From a virus, in IMG/VR virus record IMGVR_UViG_3300046323_000059, positions 1 to 43,264 of that record: DNA of 43,264 bases. One strand, 5' to 3'. Below are positions 1 to 7,676 of the stretch, in pieces. Under the pieces are notes generated by a model. It was not told the origin of the DNA and made no database searches. It worked only from the letters and a program-made list of their open reading frames with translations. Numbering within the stretch: the stretch's first letter is position 1; every line of letters starts with the position of its first letter. The position numbers were made by a program, and so were the translations under genes.

Positions 1-398
1 GCATTGATGTGGTAAATCAAGCATATACCCCAACGTGGACCGCAGGAACAACGAACCCGGCAATTGGCAACGGCAGCTTGTCCGGTTTCTTTATCCGCAA
101 AGGTCAGACTATCACAGCGACTATTGGCGTTGCAATGGGGTCTACAACAACGTTTGGTGCTGGTGAGTATGCATTCGCAATCCCGATTACTTCCGCAGCT
201 TCGTCGATTGCCTACGTTGGCTCAGTGTGGGCCTTGAACAGTGGAGTTTCCTATCGGGTTGGTTCTGCAATCATTGTCCCCGGTTCTACCAGCGTGAGTG
301 TGTACTTCGACAACGGAGGCACAAGTATGTCACCAACTCAACCACACACATGGAAGAACGGCGACACCTTGCGTATTCAAATTACTTACAGCATCTAA
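1..398 (+). CDS. Tail spike/fibre, C-terminal part (5' end missing)
   Basis: The frame is open from the first base and ends with TAA at 396-398. The protein is rich in Gly, Ser and Thr and looks like a beta-structured receptor-binding tip (for example YTPTWTAG and WKNGDTLRIQ). No catalytic motif is visible. The frame is compatible with the partial gene starting at 42964 if the last base of the window is joined to the first, so both are probably pieces of one spike. The joined product would be only about 230 residues, without the expected central beta-helix, so sequence is probably missing between the two ends. Base composition here differs from the phage core: there is no CTAG before about 583. 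That it is the end of a spike is fairly sure; its receptor is unknown. Confidence 0.7.
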   Translation, partial: IDVVNQAYTPTWTAGTTNPAIGNGSLSGFFIRKGQTITATIGVAMGSTTTFGAGEYAFAIPITSAASSIAYVGSVWALNSGVSYRVGSAIIVPGSTSVSVYFDNGGTSMSPTQPHTWKNGDTLRIQITYSI

Positions 399-399
399 T

Positions 400-594
400 A
401 TGACCACTTTAATTCAGCTCCTAAAATCCCGCACCATCGTCTTTGCAATCTTGTTGGCTATCTTGCCACTGTTTGCCCAGTACATTGGTGTGTTTAACCT
501 CACACCCATTCAGCAAATGATTGCCATGCAAGTGATTGCAGCTATCGTAGCCATTTTGCGGGTTATCACTACTACTTCTATCCTAGAGAAATAA
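400..594 (+). CDS. Small membrane protein, two predicted TM segments
   Basis: This 64-residue protein starts MTTLIQLLKSRT and has two hydrophobic stretches (about residues 13-31 and 38-56), separated by a short polar turn containing Thr-Pro. The ATG at 400 lies 1 base after the spike stop, so translation is probably coupled. A longer in-frame start at 298 lies inside the spike gene and is unlikely. The gene sits between spike and holin and may have a role in lysis (antiholin or second holin), but this is only positional. A truncated copy of its first 12 codons is found at 42908-42973, before the partial spike at the other end of the window. Confidence 0.6.
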   Translation: MTTLIQLLKSRTIVFAILLAILPLFAQYIGVFNLTPIQQMIAMQVIAAIVAILRVITTTSILEK

Positions 595-798
595 ATGCAA
601 CCAGAGTCCCACACCAACTTAGCTGAGGAAGTCCTACGGGCTAGTCCTCCAGTTACAGTGGGTGGGCTCACCCTATTCGGTGTGGGCCTCCCAGATATGG
701 TTATGCTAGCTACGCTAGTGTACACCCTCCTACAACTATTCTTCCTCTTGCGTGACAAGTGGTGGAGACAACGTAAAGGTCGCCGTAATGAGCGCTAG
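595..798 (+). CDS. Holin, T7 type (class II-like)
   Basis: The 67-residue protein has a polar N-terminus, a hydrophobic core around residues 22-52 (VGLPDMVMLATLVYTLLQLF) and a strongly basic tail (RDKWWRQRKGRR). This arrangement and the LLQLFFLLRDKWW stretch are typical of small holins in T7-like phages. Such holins open the inner membrane at the programmed time of lysis. The start codon follows the preceding stop directly. The end overlaps the small terminase start by 11 bases, as in the T7 order holin, small terminase, large terminase. Confidence 0.75.
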   Translation: MQPESHTNLAEEVLRASPPVTVGGLTLFGVGLPDMVMLATLVYTLLQLFFLLRDKWWRQRKGRRNER

Positions 799-1099
799 TA
801 CCATTGCCTTAGGCAACCTCCATGAGAGTGTTGCTACTGCCTTAGCTGAACAAGTTAAAGGCTACACTGTAGTAGAAGATGAACAAGAGAAGCTCATCCG
901 GCCTAGCCCAGCCTTACTGGGTGCAGCCATAGCTTTTCTTAAGAACAATAATATCACAGCAGACGCTGAGGATAATGCTGCTCTCCGTGAACTCGGTGAT
1001 GCCCTTAAAGCTCGCCGCCAGAAGAAGCTCCCACAGGCTACGCTAGACCGTGTGGCTGATGACTATACCTCTCGCTTTGATATGGGCCAACTGCAATGA
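788..1099 (+). CDS. terS: Terminase small subunit (DNA maturase A)
   Basis: The 103-residue protein would bind the concatemer and hand it to the large subunit. The assignment rests on size, position directly before the large terminase, and T7/phiKMV-like small-terminase character: a helical N-terminus, a central LLGAAIAFLKNN segment, and a charged C-terminus. I chose the ATG at 788 because an AAAGG Shine-Dalgarno lies 8 bases upstream. An in-frame GTG at 752 would add 12 residues inside the holin gene. It overlaps the next gene by 4 bases (ATGA). Confidence 0.75.
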   Translation: MSASTIALGNLHESVATALAEQVKGYTVVEDEQEKLIRPSPALLGAAIAFLKNNNITADAEDNAALRELGDALKARRQKKLPQATLDRVADDYTSRFDMGQLQ

Positions 1100-2880
1100 A
1101 GGCCCGCGAAGGCGTACACCAAGCTGCTGCTCGATGGGAGCAGCTTGAGTTAGTCCAGCAACACTATCGAGACTTCCCACCATTCCTTGAGGATGTGATG
1201 GATGAACTCGGCTTTAGCACTACTGACATTCAGCGGGACATTGGTGGATACATAGCCTATGGTCCACAGTACCTTATGGTGCAGGCCCAGCGCTCTCAGG
1301 CTAAGACTACGATTGCTGCCGCCTTCGCTGTATGGTACCTATTACACAGCCCAAAAGGTCGTGTGCTTATCGTAAGTGCTGGTGGCGATCAAGCCACCGA
1401 CATATCTACACTCATTGTTCGTATCATTATGAACATGGATGTGCTAAGCTGTATGCGCCCTGATAAGAGCGCTGGTGATCGTACCTCTGTAGAGGGCTTC
1501 GATATTCACCACAGCCTTAAGGGTATTGACAAGAGTGCGTCGATCGACTGCGTTGGCATTGATGCTAACTTGCAGGGCCGCCGCGCTGACTTACTCATCC
1601 CTGATGATATTGAATCTAGTAAGAATAGTGCTACGCCTACACAACGGGCTAAGCTCCTTCACCTTACTAAAGACTTTACGTCTATCAATAGCACAGGCCG
1701 TATTATCTGGCTAGGTACTCCACAAACTATGGAGTCCATTTACAATAGCCTACCTGCTCGGGGTGTAGTTACCCGCATCTGGCCCGGACGTTACCCAACG
1801 CCTAAGCAGATGGAGCACTATGGTAACTCCCTTGCTCCGCTAATCTCCTCTCGCCTTAACGCTAACCCCAAGTTAGCCACTGGCGGTGGTATGCTTAGCG
1901 ATCAGGGTATGCCTATTGATACCGTCTTGTTGGACGAAGAGACTTTGCAGAAGAAAGAGCGTGACCAAGGTACCGCTTACTTCCAATTGCAGCACATGCT
2001 TAACACGGCAATGATGGATAGCTTACGCTACCCCTTAAAGCCTGAGCGTATCACTGTGATTGAAGCGCCCGGTGGACAGTTCCCTTTGAGTGTTATTCGT
2101 GGTATGACCAAGGATACCCTTAAAGACTACGCTGCCCACGAGTTTGCTTATAAGCTCGCTACTCCGCACGATGTAAGTAAGGATGTTGCTAAGCTAACGT
2201 CTATAGTAGCTTACATTGACCCTGCTGGCGGTGGTGCCAATGCCGACGAGACAGCCTACGCAGTAGTGGGATTCTTGAACGGTAATGTCTTCTTGCTTCG
2301 CGTTGGGGGTTTACCCGGCGGCTACGACGAGAGTAAGTTAGAGTCCCTAGCTTTACGCCTAAAGCCCTTTGCTACTATGGCAGAAGGCCCTCTCGTAGTT
2401 AAGATTGAGAAGAACATGGGCTTTGGTGCTTTCCGTGCTGTGTTTACACCAGTATTGCGGAAGCATCTACCCACAGTTGGCATTGAGGATGACCTAGTTA
2501 CTGGTCAAAAGGAAGCCCGTATCATCAACACTATTGAGCCTGTAATGGGCCGTGGTGCTTTGATCGTTACGGAAGAGGCTATCCAGCATGACCTAGAGAC
2601 TTCTATGGTTCATTCTGCCCAGAACAGGCTGACCTACAGCTTCTTCTACCAGCTAGCTAAGATCAGTATGACGCGCAATGCGTTAATACATGACGATAGA
2701 CTAGACGCAGTAGAGGGTGCTATACGCCACTTTACTGAGGCTATTGCTATTGACCAAGCTAAACTGCTTGCGTCATTGGCTGCTAAGGCTCACGCATTAA
2801 GCGTAGCCGACCCATTAGGGTACAAACGATATACTGATAAGCCTGATCGCAGACCCAGTATGATTAAACGTCGCCGTTAA
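1096..2880 (+). CDS. terL: Terminase large subunit (packaging ATPase/nuclease)
   Basis: The 594 residues match the usual length of T7-like large terminases. A Walker A-like segment AQRSQAKTT contains Lys70, and a Walker B DLLIPDDIE contains Asp170/Asp171. The nuclease half starts around residue 370 with VAYIDPAGGGANADE, supplying acidic metal ligands, and continues with EKNMGFG and HDDRLDAVEGA near the end. The enzyme pumps DNA into the procapsid through the portal (gene at 26080) and cuts concatemers. It is the last gene of the packaging pair and is followed by a 45-base gap. Confidence 0.95.
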   Translation: MKAREGVHQAAARWEQLELVQQHYRDFPPFLEDVMDELGFSTTDIQRDIGGYIAYGPQYLMVQAQRSQAKTTIAAAFAVWYLLHSPKGRVLIVSAGGDQATDISTLIVRIIMNMDVLSCMRPDKSAGDRTSVEGFDIHHSLKGIDKSASIDCVGIDANLQGRRADLLIPDDIESSKNSATPTQRAKLLHLTKDFTSINSTGRIIWLGTPQTMESIYNSLPARGVVTRIWPGRYPTPKQMEHYGNSLAPLISSRLNANPKLATGGGMLSDQGMPIDTVLLDEETLQKKERDQGTAYFQLQHMLNTAMMDSLRYPLKPERITVIEAPGGQFPLSVIRGMTKDTLKDYAAHEFAYKLATPHDVSKDVAKLTSIVAYIDPAGGGANADETAYAVVGFLNGNVFLLRVGGLPGGYDESKLESLALRLKPFATMAEGPLVVKIEKNMGFGAFRAVFTPVLRKHLPTVGIEDDLVTGQKEARIINTIEPVMGRGALIVTEEAIQHDLETSMVHSAQNRLTYSFFYQLAKISMTRNALIHDDRLDAVEGAIRHFTEAIAIDQAKLLASLAAKAHALSVADPLGYKRYTDKPDRRPSMIKRRR

Positions 2881-2925
2881 AGGCATAGGTGCCGCAGGAA
2901 ACTGCCGCCAAACAAAGGAAATATT

Positions 2926-3426
2926 ATGCGAGTTGATACTCTCCCCTCCCCCGGTCAATTGTCTAACGGAATCCGTATCCGTATTGAGGCTGCTAAGGCC
3001 ATCAGTTCTGTCGAAATCAATGCAGGTATTCCTGTTAACGGCGGCAAAAGCTCTAATGCCAAACCTCTTTCTGATTTTTTCACTGCCTGTGCTACGGCGT
3101 TGTCGTCCTTTCTTGATGTTACTGCTCCTACTATTGCCGCACGTAGTATCGCTACTAGTGCTCCTAATCGTATTACTCTCACTTATAGTGAAGGTCTTAG
3201 CAATAAGTTTGTCCCAGCAGTAGCCGACTTCGCCATTACTGGTCAGGTTAAGGCTGTGACTAAGGTTACTATCGACGGGCCATTCGTACATCTTGATGTT
3301 GCTACGCCCTTTGTGGCTGGTGCAGTGCTGGTTGCCTATACACCCGGTACTATCAAGCTGCAAGACGCATCCAACAACTTGGCTATTGCCTTTGTTGCTA
3401 CTGCTGTAACCAACGCTATCGTATAA
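2926..3426 (+). CDS. SwmB-like domain protein, putative virion decoration
   Basis: This 166-residue protein has a distinctive C-terminal half (about residues 77-155): ITLTYSEGLSN, then FAITG, then VHLDVATPFVAGAVLVAYTP, ending LQDASNNLA. This is the pattern of the SwmB-type immunoglobulin-like repeat, known from cyanobacterial surface protein SwmB and many phage and bacterial surface proteins. Residues 1-70 are not recognised. It probably decorates the virion or contributes to adsorption; its place between terminase and lysis genes does not decide this. A ribosome site AAAGGA precedes the ATG. Confidence 0.5.
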   Translation: MRVDTLPSPGQLSNGIRIRIEAAKAISSVEINAGIPVNGGKSSNAKPLSDFFTACATALSSFLDVTAPTIAARSIATSAPNRITLTYSEGLSNKFVPAVADFAITGQVKAVTKVTIDGPFVHLDVATPFVAGAVLVAYTPGTIKLQDASNNLAIAFVATAVTNAIV

Positions 3427-3428
3427 CG

Positions 3429-4034
3429 ATGGAACTACCTAAGATTCTTAAATCTCGGGTAGCTGCTGGTGCTCTTGCCCTCAGTTCTATCGGTGCCTTA
3501 GGCATCGTAGGGCATGAGGGTATGAAGCGCGTAGCCTATGTTGACCCAGTTGGTATCGTAACTGTATGCGCTGGGCACACATCTAGTGCTAAACTCGGGC
3601 AGGTTAAGACCGAAGCCGAGTGCGCTGAGCTACTAAAACAAGACACTAAGCACGCTGAGAGTGCTGTTAAGCGTCTAGTTAAGACACCACTAACCCAGAA
3701 ACAGTACGATAGTCTCGTATCTTTTGTCTTTAACGTAGGCGAAACTAGCTTTGCTAGAAGCACTATGCTAAAGAAAATCAACCTTAACGATTGTTGGGGC
3801 GCTGGTTCTGAGTTCTCTAAGTGGACTTACGCTGGCGGTAGAGAACTACCCGGCCTAGTTAAGCGTAGGGCAGACGAACGCAAGCACTGGGAGACAGGTT
3901 GCTCTACAGGAAACTATAAAGTTAAAGGCACTAATGCTAAACCGACTTACCTTAACATTGGTAGCCCTACTTGGGCTGTCCATCTGGGGCCTGTTCTACC
4001 AACACGGCAACAATACCGCCCTGAGCGCCTCTAA
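3429..4034 (+). CDS. SAR endolysin (glycoside hydrolase family 24 lysozyme)
   Basis: This T4/P21-type lysozyme cleaves the glycan strand of peptidoglycan. The catalytic triad Glu30-(8)-Asp39-(5)-Thr45 is present in HEGMKRVAYVDPVGIVT. The first 28 residues, with the weakly hydrophobic Ala/Gly/Ser-rich stretch VAAGALALSSIGALGIVG, look like a signal-arrest-release segment, so the enzyme would be exported by the host Sec system and activated when the membrane is depolarised. The body has the family motifs LTQKQYDSLVSFVFNVG and GLVKRRADERKHW. The last 101 bases overlap the Rz gene, a known arrangement of lysis cassettes. At 201 residues it is slightly longer than usual. Confidence 0.92.
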   Translation: MELPKILKSRVAAGALALSSIGALGIVGHEGMKRVAYVDPVGIVTVCAGHTSSAKLGQVKTEAECAELLKQDTKHAESAVKRLVKTPLTQKQYDSLVSFVFNVGETSFARSTMLKKINLNDCWGAGSEFSKWTYAGGRELPGLVKRRADERKHWETGCSTGNYKVKGTNAKPTYLNIGSPTWAVHLGPVLPTRQQYRPERL

Positions 4035-4275
4035 TAAAAGCCTCACAGAGGCCCTAGAACAGGCCGCAGAGCAATCAAAGATCGACCGGAAGGTGCTGGT
4101 AGCCAGACAGGCACAAATCGCTCTACAGGCCCACAAATTAGCTGAGGCTCAGCAAGGGGTCGTAGAGGCCCTACAGCGCAATAAATCATGGAGTGACACC
4201 GATGTACCAGAAGATGTGCAGAGGGCTCTTATACGCCCTTCTGATGGCTCTCCCGGCCTGTTCCAGCACGACTAA
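3934..4275 (+). CDS. Rz-like inner membrane spanin
   Basis: This 113-residue protein has one N-terminal TM segment (about residues 5-23), followed by a long Gln/Ala/Glu-rich coiled coil to about residue 85. It ends with a motif typical of Rz proteins, [15 protein letters not shown]. With the lipoprotein encoded at 4193 it would span the periplasm and fuse inner and outer membranes in the last step of lysis. It starts within the endolysin gene, and the Rz1 gene starts within its own 3' end in another frame, which is the classic nested spanin layout. Confidence 0.85.
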   Translation: MLNRLTLTLVALLGLSIWGLFYQHGNNTALSASNKSLTEALEQAAEQSKIDRKVLVARQAQIALQAHKLAEAQQGVVEALQRNKSWSDTDVPEDVQRALIRPSDGSPGLFQHD

Positions 4276-4441
4276 ATTCATAAAAGTTCTGCCGCCTCAG
4301 GAACTCCTAGGAGATTGCCCTAAGGTGGTAGAGCTATACAAGACTAACGGAGATTTAGTATGGACTATACTAGAGTACCGTAAAGCCTTGGCTATGTGTA
4401 ACATAGATAAGGAGAGCCTGCGAGAGTGGGTTAAACAATGA
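4193..4441 (+). CDS. Rz1-like outer membrane spanin (lipoprotein)
   Basis: This 82-residue protein has a signal peptide ending in the lipobox-like LPAC (Cys23), so it would be lipid-anchored in the outer membrane. The mature part is polar and includes [12 protein letters not shown], a proline-containing stretch of the kind seen in Rz1 proteins. It overlaps the Rz reading frame by 83 bases. A second in-frame ATG at 4202 (MYQK) is an equally good start. The stop overlaps the next ATG by 4 bases. Confidence 0.8.
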   Translation: MTPMYQKMCRGLLYALLMALPACSSTTKFIKVLPPQELLGDCPKVVELYKTNGDLVWTILEYRKALAMCNIDKESLREWVKQ

Positions 4442-5751
4442 CGACTATCTTTGAAGCTGTAGCAGGGCCTACAGGCAAAGGTGCCTTACGTCCTTCTACT
4501 ACATACGCTATCACTAGCGCCGAGTTACAGGCTGCTAATAGCGGCAACCGTAATGATCTCTTAGTACACAAGTACAAAGTATACCATTTAGACACTGACC
4601 CTGCCCAGTTATACCAGAGTAATGGTAAGGCATTGGTGCCTATACAAGAGCAAGCTACGTTACAGTTATCGCAAGATAATGTTAGCCCCGTGTTCTTGGT
4701 TAACTCTACACGCGAGCTAGTAGACGCTGCTGGAAACCCTGTTGGGTCGCTTACTGGTACGAGTTATGTAGAGGTTGCTACCTACGCAGACCTCCCAGTT
4801 AGCCCAACAGAGGGCGACAACTACGTTGTCCTTACGGCTACTGGTGTACCATTTGTCAATAAGAAGCCAGCGGGTTTGTACCACTACGCCTCAGGCGTTT
4901 ACAACTACGTTGGTAGCTTGCCCGAGGGTTACTTTACTGACAACGTACTAACCTTCTTCGATAACCTAGATGCCACCAAGCAAGCTAAGTTTGAGCTAGG
5001 TTCTATTACTAGCGGGACCACCCGTACCCTCACGCTGCCCGATAAGAATGGGACTATTGCTACGCTGGCTGACGTAAGCCCCGGCCCTCAAGGTATTCAG
5101 GGTGAGCAAGGTCCACAGGGTATTCAGGGGCCTACTGGTAGCACTGGGCCTCAGGGTATACAAGGCATACAAGGTGTTACAGGCGATACAGGAACCCAAG
5201 GGCCTCAAGGCATACAGGGCGTTACAGGTGACACTGGCCCAGCAGGGCCTACTGGTAGCACTGGGCCACAAGGTCCTATTGGTAATACTGGCCCTCAGGG
5301 TATCCAAGGCCCTACCGGGCCAGCAGGCGACCAAGGTATACAGGGTATTCAAGGCCCAGTAGGGCCAGCAGGGTCTAACGGAGTGGGGGTTCCTACTGGT
5401 GGTAGTGCTGGTCAGGTTCTTGCTAAGATCGACGCTACAGACTACAACACAGCGTGGGTAACACCTAGCGTTGGGGGCGGTGGTGGCAATCACCTTACTA
5501 CAGTAGTAGTCACTGTTCCTAGCCCGTGCTGGGAGTACCAAGGTGTTGTAACCGTAAGTGGTGCCACTGCTAGCAAGAAGGTACAGGCTACACTAGCCCA
5601 AGGTTTAGACGAGGAGAACGACTACTCCACAGTAGTAGATGATTCCATTGTCCTTACAGCCATAGCAGAAGAGGGTGCTATCCGCTTTATCCTATCAGCT
5701 AAGTCCCGTATTACGGGCCCGTTTACTATCCACTACCACATGTCATCATGA
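4438..5751 (+). CDS. Collagen-like fibre protein
   Basis: This is a 437-residue protein in three parts. Residues 1-210 resemble phage fibre N-termini, with segments such as [16 protein letters not shown] and [13 protein letters not shown]. Residues about 214-317 are an uninterrupted run of Gly-X-Y triplets (GPQGIQG, GPTGSTG and similar) predicted to form a collagen-type triple helix. The C-terminal 110 residues start with a glycine linker and should form a small beta-rich cap. It is probably a trimeric side or head fibre; the attachment site is unknown. The next gene overlaps by 4 bases, so the two products are probably made together. The repeats are partly identical at DNA level, and the copy number may vary between relatives. 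Confidence 0.75.
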   Translation: MTTIFEAVAGPTGKGALRPSTTYAITSAELQAANSGNRNDLLVHKYKVYHLDTDPAQLYQSNGKALVPIQEQATLQLSQDNVSPVFLVNSTRELVDAAGNPVGSLTGTSYVEVATYADLPVSPTEGDNYVVLTATGVPFVNKKPAGLYHYASGVYNYVGSLPEGYFTDNVLTFFDNLDATKQAKFELGSITSGTTRTLTLPDKNGTIATLADVSPGPQGIQGEQGPQGIQGPTGSTGPQGIQGIQGVTGDTGTQGPQGIQGVTGDTGPAGPTGSTGPQGPIGNTGPQGIQGPTGPAGDQGIQGIQGPVGPAGSNGVGVPTGGSAGQVLAKIDATDYNTAWVTPSVGGGGGNHLTTVVVTVPSPCWEYQGVVTVSGATASKKVQATLAQGLDEENDYSTVVDDSIVLTAIAEEGAIRFILSAKSRITGPFTIHYHMSS

Positions 5752-6536
5752 GCATCTTAAAGAATTTACTAAACAACTTTGTCCCTATTCGGGAGCGCCG
5801 AGAAGCTTCTGGCACCCTTAACACTAACGGTGCTGAAATTGTCTTTAGCGTTAACGGGGACGAGAACGTAACTTGGGCGGGTATTTCATCAGCCTTTATC
5901 GGTACTATTGAGTTTGCAGGTAGCGTAGACGGGACTAACTTCTACCCACTACCCGCATACCCTTTAGCTGTAGCCTCCGTTGGGGGCACTATACCCTTAT
6001 CAGGTCAGCCCCTCCTGTCTATCGGCCTTGTAGCAGCCAATACTAACGTAGTATATGTACAGCCATGCGGCCAGTTTCGTAGTGTTAGGTGTCGTGTAAC
6101 TGCTTATACATCAGGTACTCTAGCTGTTGTTGCTAACGCTGATACCCAAACTAGCGCTAACAGCGCTGTTGTGGCTAAGCCCAGCACCTTATTGGTAACA
6201 GCAACTGCTGCCGTAAGTGTAGCAGCAACAGCTACATTGCCAGCAGTTGCTGGCTTACGGCACGTACTGGACTTTATTAGCGTTACGCGGTCTGCTACAG
6301 CAGCACTAACGGCTAGCGCAACGCCGGTGTTGGTAACCACAACTAACCTACCCGGCAACCCGGCACTAACCTTCGGGGCTGACGCTGCTGGCATTGGTAT
6401 AGACAAGGAAGTAAAGCTAGACTTTGGCGCAACGGGATTAGCAGCTTCTGCACTTGGTACAGCGACAACCGTAGTAGCACCGGTATACACTGGCGTAATC
6501 TGGCGTATTACTGTAGGCTACAGGCTAGGCGTATAA
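5748..6536 (+). CDS. Probable virion protein with beta-sandwich N-domain
   Basis: A 262-residue protein, translationally coupled to the collagen-like gene. Residues about 20-115 have a pattern common in phage virion proteins of unknown function: [22 protein letters not shown] then TNFYPLP, resembling carbohydrate-binding-like beta sandwiches. The middle (about 130-165) is Ala/Thr/Val-rich. The last 90 residues are a second beta-type domain ending [14 protein letters not shown]. No enzyme motif is visible. It is the last gene before the large non-coding control region, so it would be the rightmost gene of the genome in the T7 convention. Confidence 0.6.
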   Translation: MSILKNLLNNFVPIRERREASGTLNTNGAEIVFSVNGDENVTWAGISSAFIGTIEFAGSVDGTNFYPLPAYPLAVASVGGTIPLSGQPLLSIGLVAANTNVVYVQPCGQFRSVRCRVTAYTSGTLAVVANADTQTSANSAVVAKPSTLLVTATAAVSVAATATLPAVAGLRHVLDFISVTRSATAALTASATPVLVTTTNLPGNPALTFGADAAGIGIDKEVKLDFGATGLAASALGTATTVVAPVYTGVIWRITVGYRLGV

Positions 6537-6540
6537 GAGC

Positions 6541-6592
6541 GTGCCCTAAGCTAAGCAATTTCTAATTTTAGTATAGCTTAGCGAGGGGGCAC
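6541..6592 (+). terminator. Two-part hairpin after the last late gene
   Basis: GTGCCC (6541-6546) can pair with GGGCAC (6587-6592), and inside it GCTAAGC (6550-6556) with GCTTAGC (6576-6582), around a loop of 19 bases. It lies 4 bases after the stop of the last late gene. No T-run follows, so it is not a standard intrinsic terminator; it may be a phage-polymerase terminator or a 3' end-protecting hairpin. Confidence 0.45.
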
Positions 6593-6814
6593 CTCCCAAA
6601 GTCCCCATCCCAGTTTTCCCCCATGCGTGTTCGTAGGGCTTGCGACTAGGCCTAGGCTGTGCTATCATAACGCGCGTGCGGGTGGGCGCATATTAGGCTT
6701 AGGGCTAGCTAGCTGCATGGCCTACTGGCTAGGCTTGGCAATGTGAGTGGGGGCGGGCGGGTATCTGTATCTGTTTGCCTTACGCTTTGCTTTGCCATGC
6801 GAGTAGGCTACTGC
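6593..6814. other. Gene-free segment, GC-rich, no clear element
   Basis: I find no ORF with a ribosome site in this 222-base stretch. It starts with a pyrimidine-rich part (CCCATCCCAGTTTTCCCCC) and contains several overlapping CTAG palindromes (CTAGGCCTAG at about 6656, GCTAGCTAGC at about 6703) and GTATCTGTATCTG at about 6771, which resembles the hairpin tails found further downstream. By analogy with T7 this could include the terminal repeat, but nothing in the sequence fixes the ends. Confidence 0.4.
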
Positions 6815-6907
6815 CTTAGGCTTAATGTATAGCGAGACAAATACTTTATGAATGGTACCTATTACACACTCGCAGTATTGACCTGCTATAGATACATTAG
6901 GCCTAAG
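6815..6907. repeat. 16-bp inverted repeat with promoter-like loop
   Basis: Bases 6815-6830 pair with 6892-6907 over 16 positions, with one G-U type mismatch (6822/6900). Inside, GCGAG (6832-6836) can pair with CTCGC (6869-6873). The inner loop carries GGTACCTATTACA (6854-6866), close to the proposed phage promoter GGTACCTATACTA. Such an element near the junction of late and early regions recalls the right-end promoter and hairpin of T7, which act in concatemer replication and processing; that role is inference. Confidence 0.6.
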
Positions 6908-6916
6908 CTTTGCGCT

Positions 6917-6955
6917 TGTAAGCTAGGTCGTATCTATAAATAGAGTCCACGACTC
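6917..6955 (+). promoter_or_regulatory. Putative phage promoter plus 5-bp hairpin
   Basis: The 22 bases 6917-6938 match 21152-21173 at 21 positions, including GGTCGTATCTATA. Both copies are followed within a few bases by a perfect 5-bp hairpin with a 3-base loop; here it is GAGTC-CAC-GACTC (6943-6955). The core aligns without gaps to the late motif GGTACCTATACTA (8 of 13 positions here, 10 of 13 in the other copy). I read it as a promoter for the phage RNA polymerase whose transcript begins with a short hairpin. Experimental start sites are needed to fix +1. Confidence 0.45.
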
Positions 6956-6959
6956 GAAG

Positions 6960-7240
6960 CCAGTAGTAGCAGGATAGTAGATACAGACACACACTGTAGA
7001 CATAAGACACTACACACTACGACATATAAGACTACTGACACACGATAGACAATACAGCTATACATAAGACTATAGACAATGAAGCTATATATAGTAGTCA
7101 CAGACTACACATAGACATAGACTAATAGACTAGCCATATAGACATAGCGAGACAATGACACTGTAGACATAGACTACTAGCAAGAATCTCTACAGTAGCT
7201 ATAGATAGAAGACATAGACTAGAAGCTAGTAGACACTAGC
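6960..7240. repeat. Degenerate ACATAG/TAGACA short-repeat array
   Basis: This 280-base stretch is built from imperfect copies of a 6-7 base unit (TAGACAT, ACATAGACTA, ATAGACAAT), repeated many times in the same direction. Examples are near 6985, 7045, 7074, 7111, 7138, 7164, 7211 and 7230. It has no ORF. T7 has a comparable array of imperfect heptamers beside its terminal repeat (SRL/SRR), so this may mark the inner edge of the genome terminus. Confidence 0.6.
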
Positions 7241-7251
7241 GAATAAAAGTA

Positions 7252-7260
7252 TGCTACAAT
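7252..7260 (+). promoter_or_regulatory. Host sigma70 extended -10 promoter 1
   Basis: TATGCTACAAT carries an extended -10 (TG, one base, TACAAT at 7255-7260). TAGACA (7230-7235) matches five of six -35 positions, but the spacing is 19 bases. It is the first of five similar elements in front of the early genes. Confidence 0.5.
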
Positions 7261-7295
7261 ACAGCCATGCTAAATAAGCTAAGCATAGAAGCCTA

Positions 7296-7308
7296 GAGTC
7301 TACGACTC
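7296..7308 (+). other. 5-bp hairpin GAGTC-TAC-GACTC
   Basis: This is a perfect 5-bp stem with a 3-base loop. With its flanks it is nearly identical to the hairpin at 6943-6955 (shared TAGAGTCYACGACTCGRAGC), 353 bases upstream. It lies between host promoters 1 and 2 and would be near the 5' end of the transcript from promoter 1. Confidence 0.5.
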
Positions 7309-7335
7309 GGAGCTACTAGCAAGGCTTAGAAAGTA

Positions 7336-7344
7336 TGCTAGAAT
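7336..7344 (+). promoter_or_regulatory. Host sigma70 extended -10 promoter 2
   Basis: TATGCTAGAAT has TG plus TAGAAT at 7339-7344. The preceding AAG is shared with promoters 1, 4 and 5. No good -35 is visible, as is common with extended -10 promoters. Confidence 0.5.
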
Positions 7345-7368
7345 AGCGACAAGTAATTAACTGCACTA

Positions 7369-7389
7369 GGTTAGAACGATACTCTAACC
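7369..7389 (+). other. 7-bp hairpin GGTTAGA/TCTAACC
   Basis: A perfect 7-bp stem with a 7-base loop (ACGATAC) lies between promoters 2 and 3. I checked it as a tRNA anticodon arm and found neither an acceptor stem nor a T-arm around it. It is one of many helices in the early leader. Confidence 0.4.
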
Positions 7390-7443
7390 CTAATGGCTTG
7401 AAGACGTAGGGCTAACGTGGGTTTATAAAGTTACTTGAAACTG

Positions 7444-7452
7444 TGATAGAAT
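7444..7452 (+). promoter_or_regulatory. Host sigma70 extended -10 promoter 3
   Basis: TGTGATAGAAT holds TG plus TAGAAT at 7447-7452. No convincing -35 is visible at 16-18 bases. It belongs to the same set as the other four. Confidence 0.45.
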
Positions 7453-7500
7453 GAAGGCTCTTATTAGGCGCAGTGATTAACAGCCCTACAGTAAAGATTT

Positions 7501-7571
7501 TAGGTGTACACACTTACCATCCTTGACGAAAGTCACATAAGGTTTAATGGGGTAAGTCTTCACGTCACCTA
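7501..7571 (+). ncRNA. Nested three-helix RNA structure with GAAA loop
   Basis: Three nested helices can form. TAGGTG (7501-7506) pairs with CACCTA (7566-7571), ACTTACC (7512-7518) with GGTAAGT (7551-7557), and CCT (7521-7523) plus TGAC (7524-7527) with GTCA (7532-7535) plus AGG (7540-7542). The end loop is the stable GNRA tetraloop GAAA. It lies downstream of promoter 3, so it should be transcribed. It may be a small RNA or a processing or regulatory element of the early mRNA; no known family is recognised. Confidence 0.45.
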
Positions 7572-7610
7572 CGCTTTATAGTGTTGCATGGTGGATGGCA
7601 ATATAAGAGA

Positions 7611-7639
7611 TTGTAGGATGCTGTAAAGTGTGTTACAAT
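7611..7639 (+). promoter_or_regulatory. Host sigma70 extended -10 promoter 4
   Basis: AAAGTGTGTTACAAT contains TG plus TACAAT at 7634-7639. TTGTAG (7611-7616) stands 17 bases upstream as a weak -35, sharing TTG. This is the best-formed promoter of the five. Confidence 0.55.
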
Positions 7640-7658
7640 AGAATCACTCGAAAGGGTT

Positions 7659-7676
7659 TGGACCTAAGCAGTCCTA
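7659..7676 (+). other. Hairpin GGAC/GTCC with 7-base loop
   Basis: TTTGGAC and GTCCTAA pair at six of seven positions around the loop CTAAGCA, just downstream of promoter 4. CACT (about 7645) and AGTG (about 7684) could close an outer helix. It looks like one tRNA arm, but no complete cloverleaf can be drawn. Confidence 0.35.

Noticed and set aside
298-399. Upstream start of the small membrane protein at 298
   Set aside because: It would add 34 residues read out of frame within the spike gene, whereas the ATG at 400 is coupled to the spike stop.
6104-6490. Minus-strand ORFs such as the one of 128 residues here and others of up to about 210 residues
   Set aside because: They mirror strong + strand genes, have low-complexity translations and no ribosome sites; no minus-strand gene is convincing anywhere.
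6960-7240. CRISPR-like array
   Set aside because: The units are 6-7 bases, degenerate, and without unique spacers of constant length; no cas gene is present.
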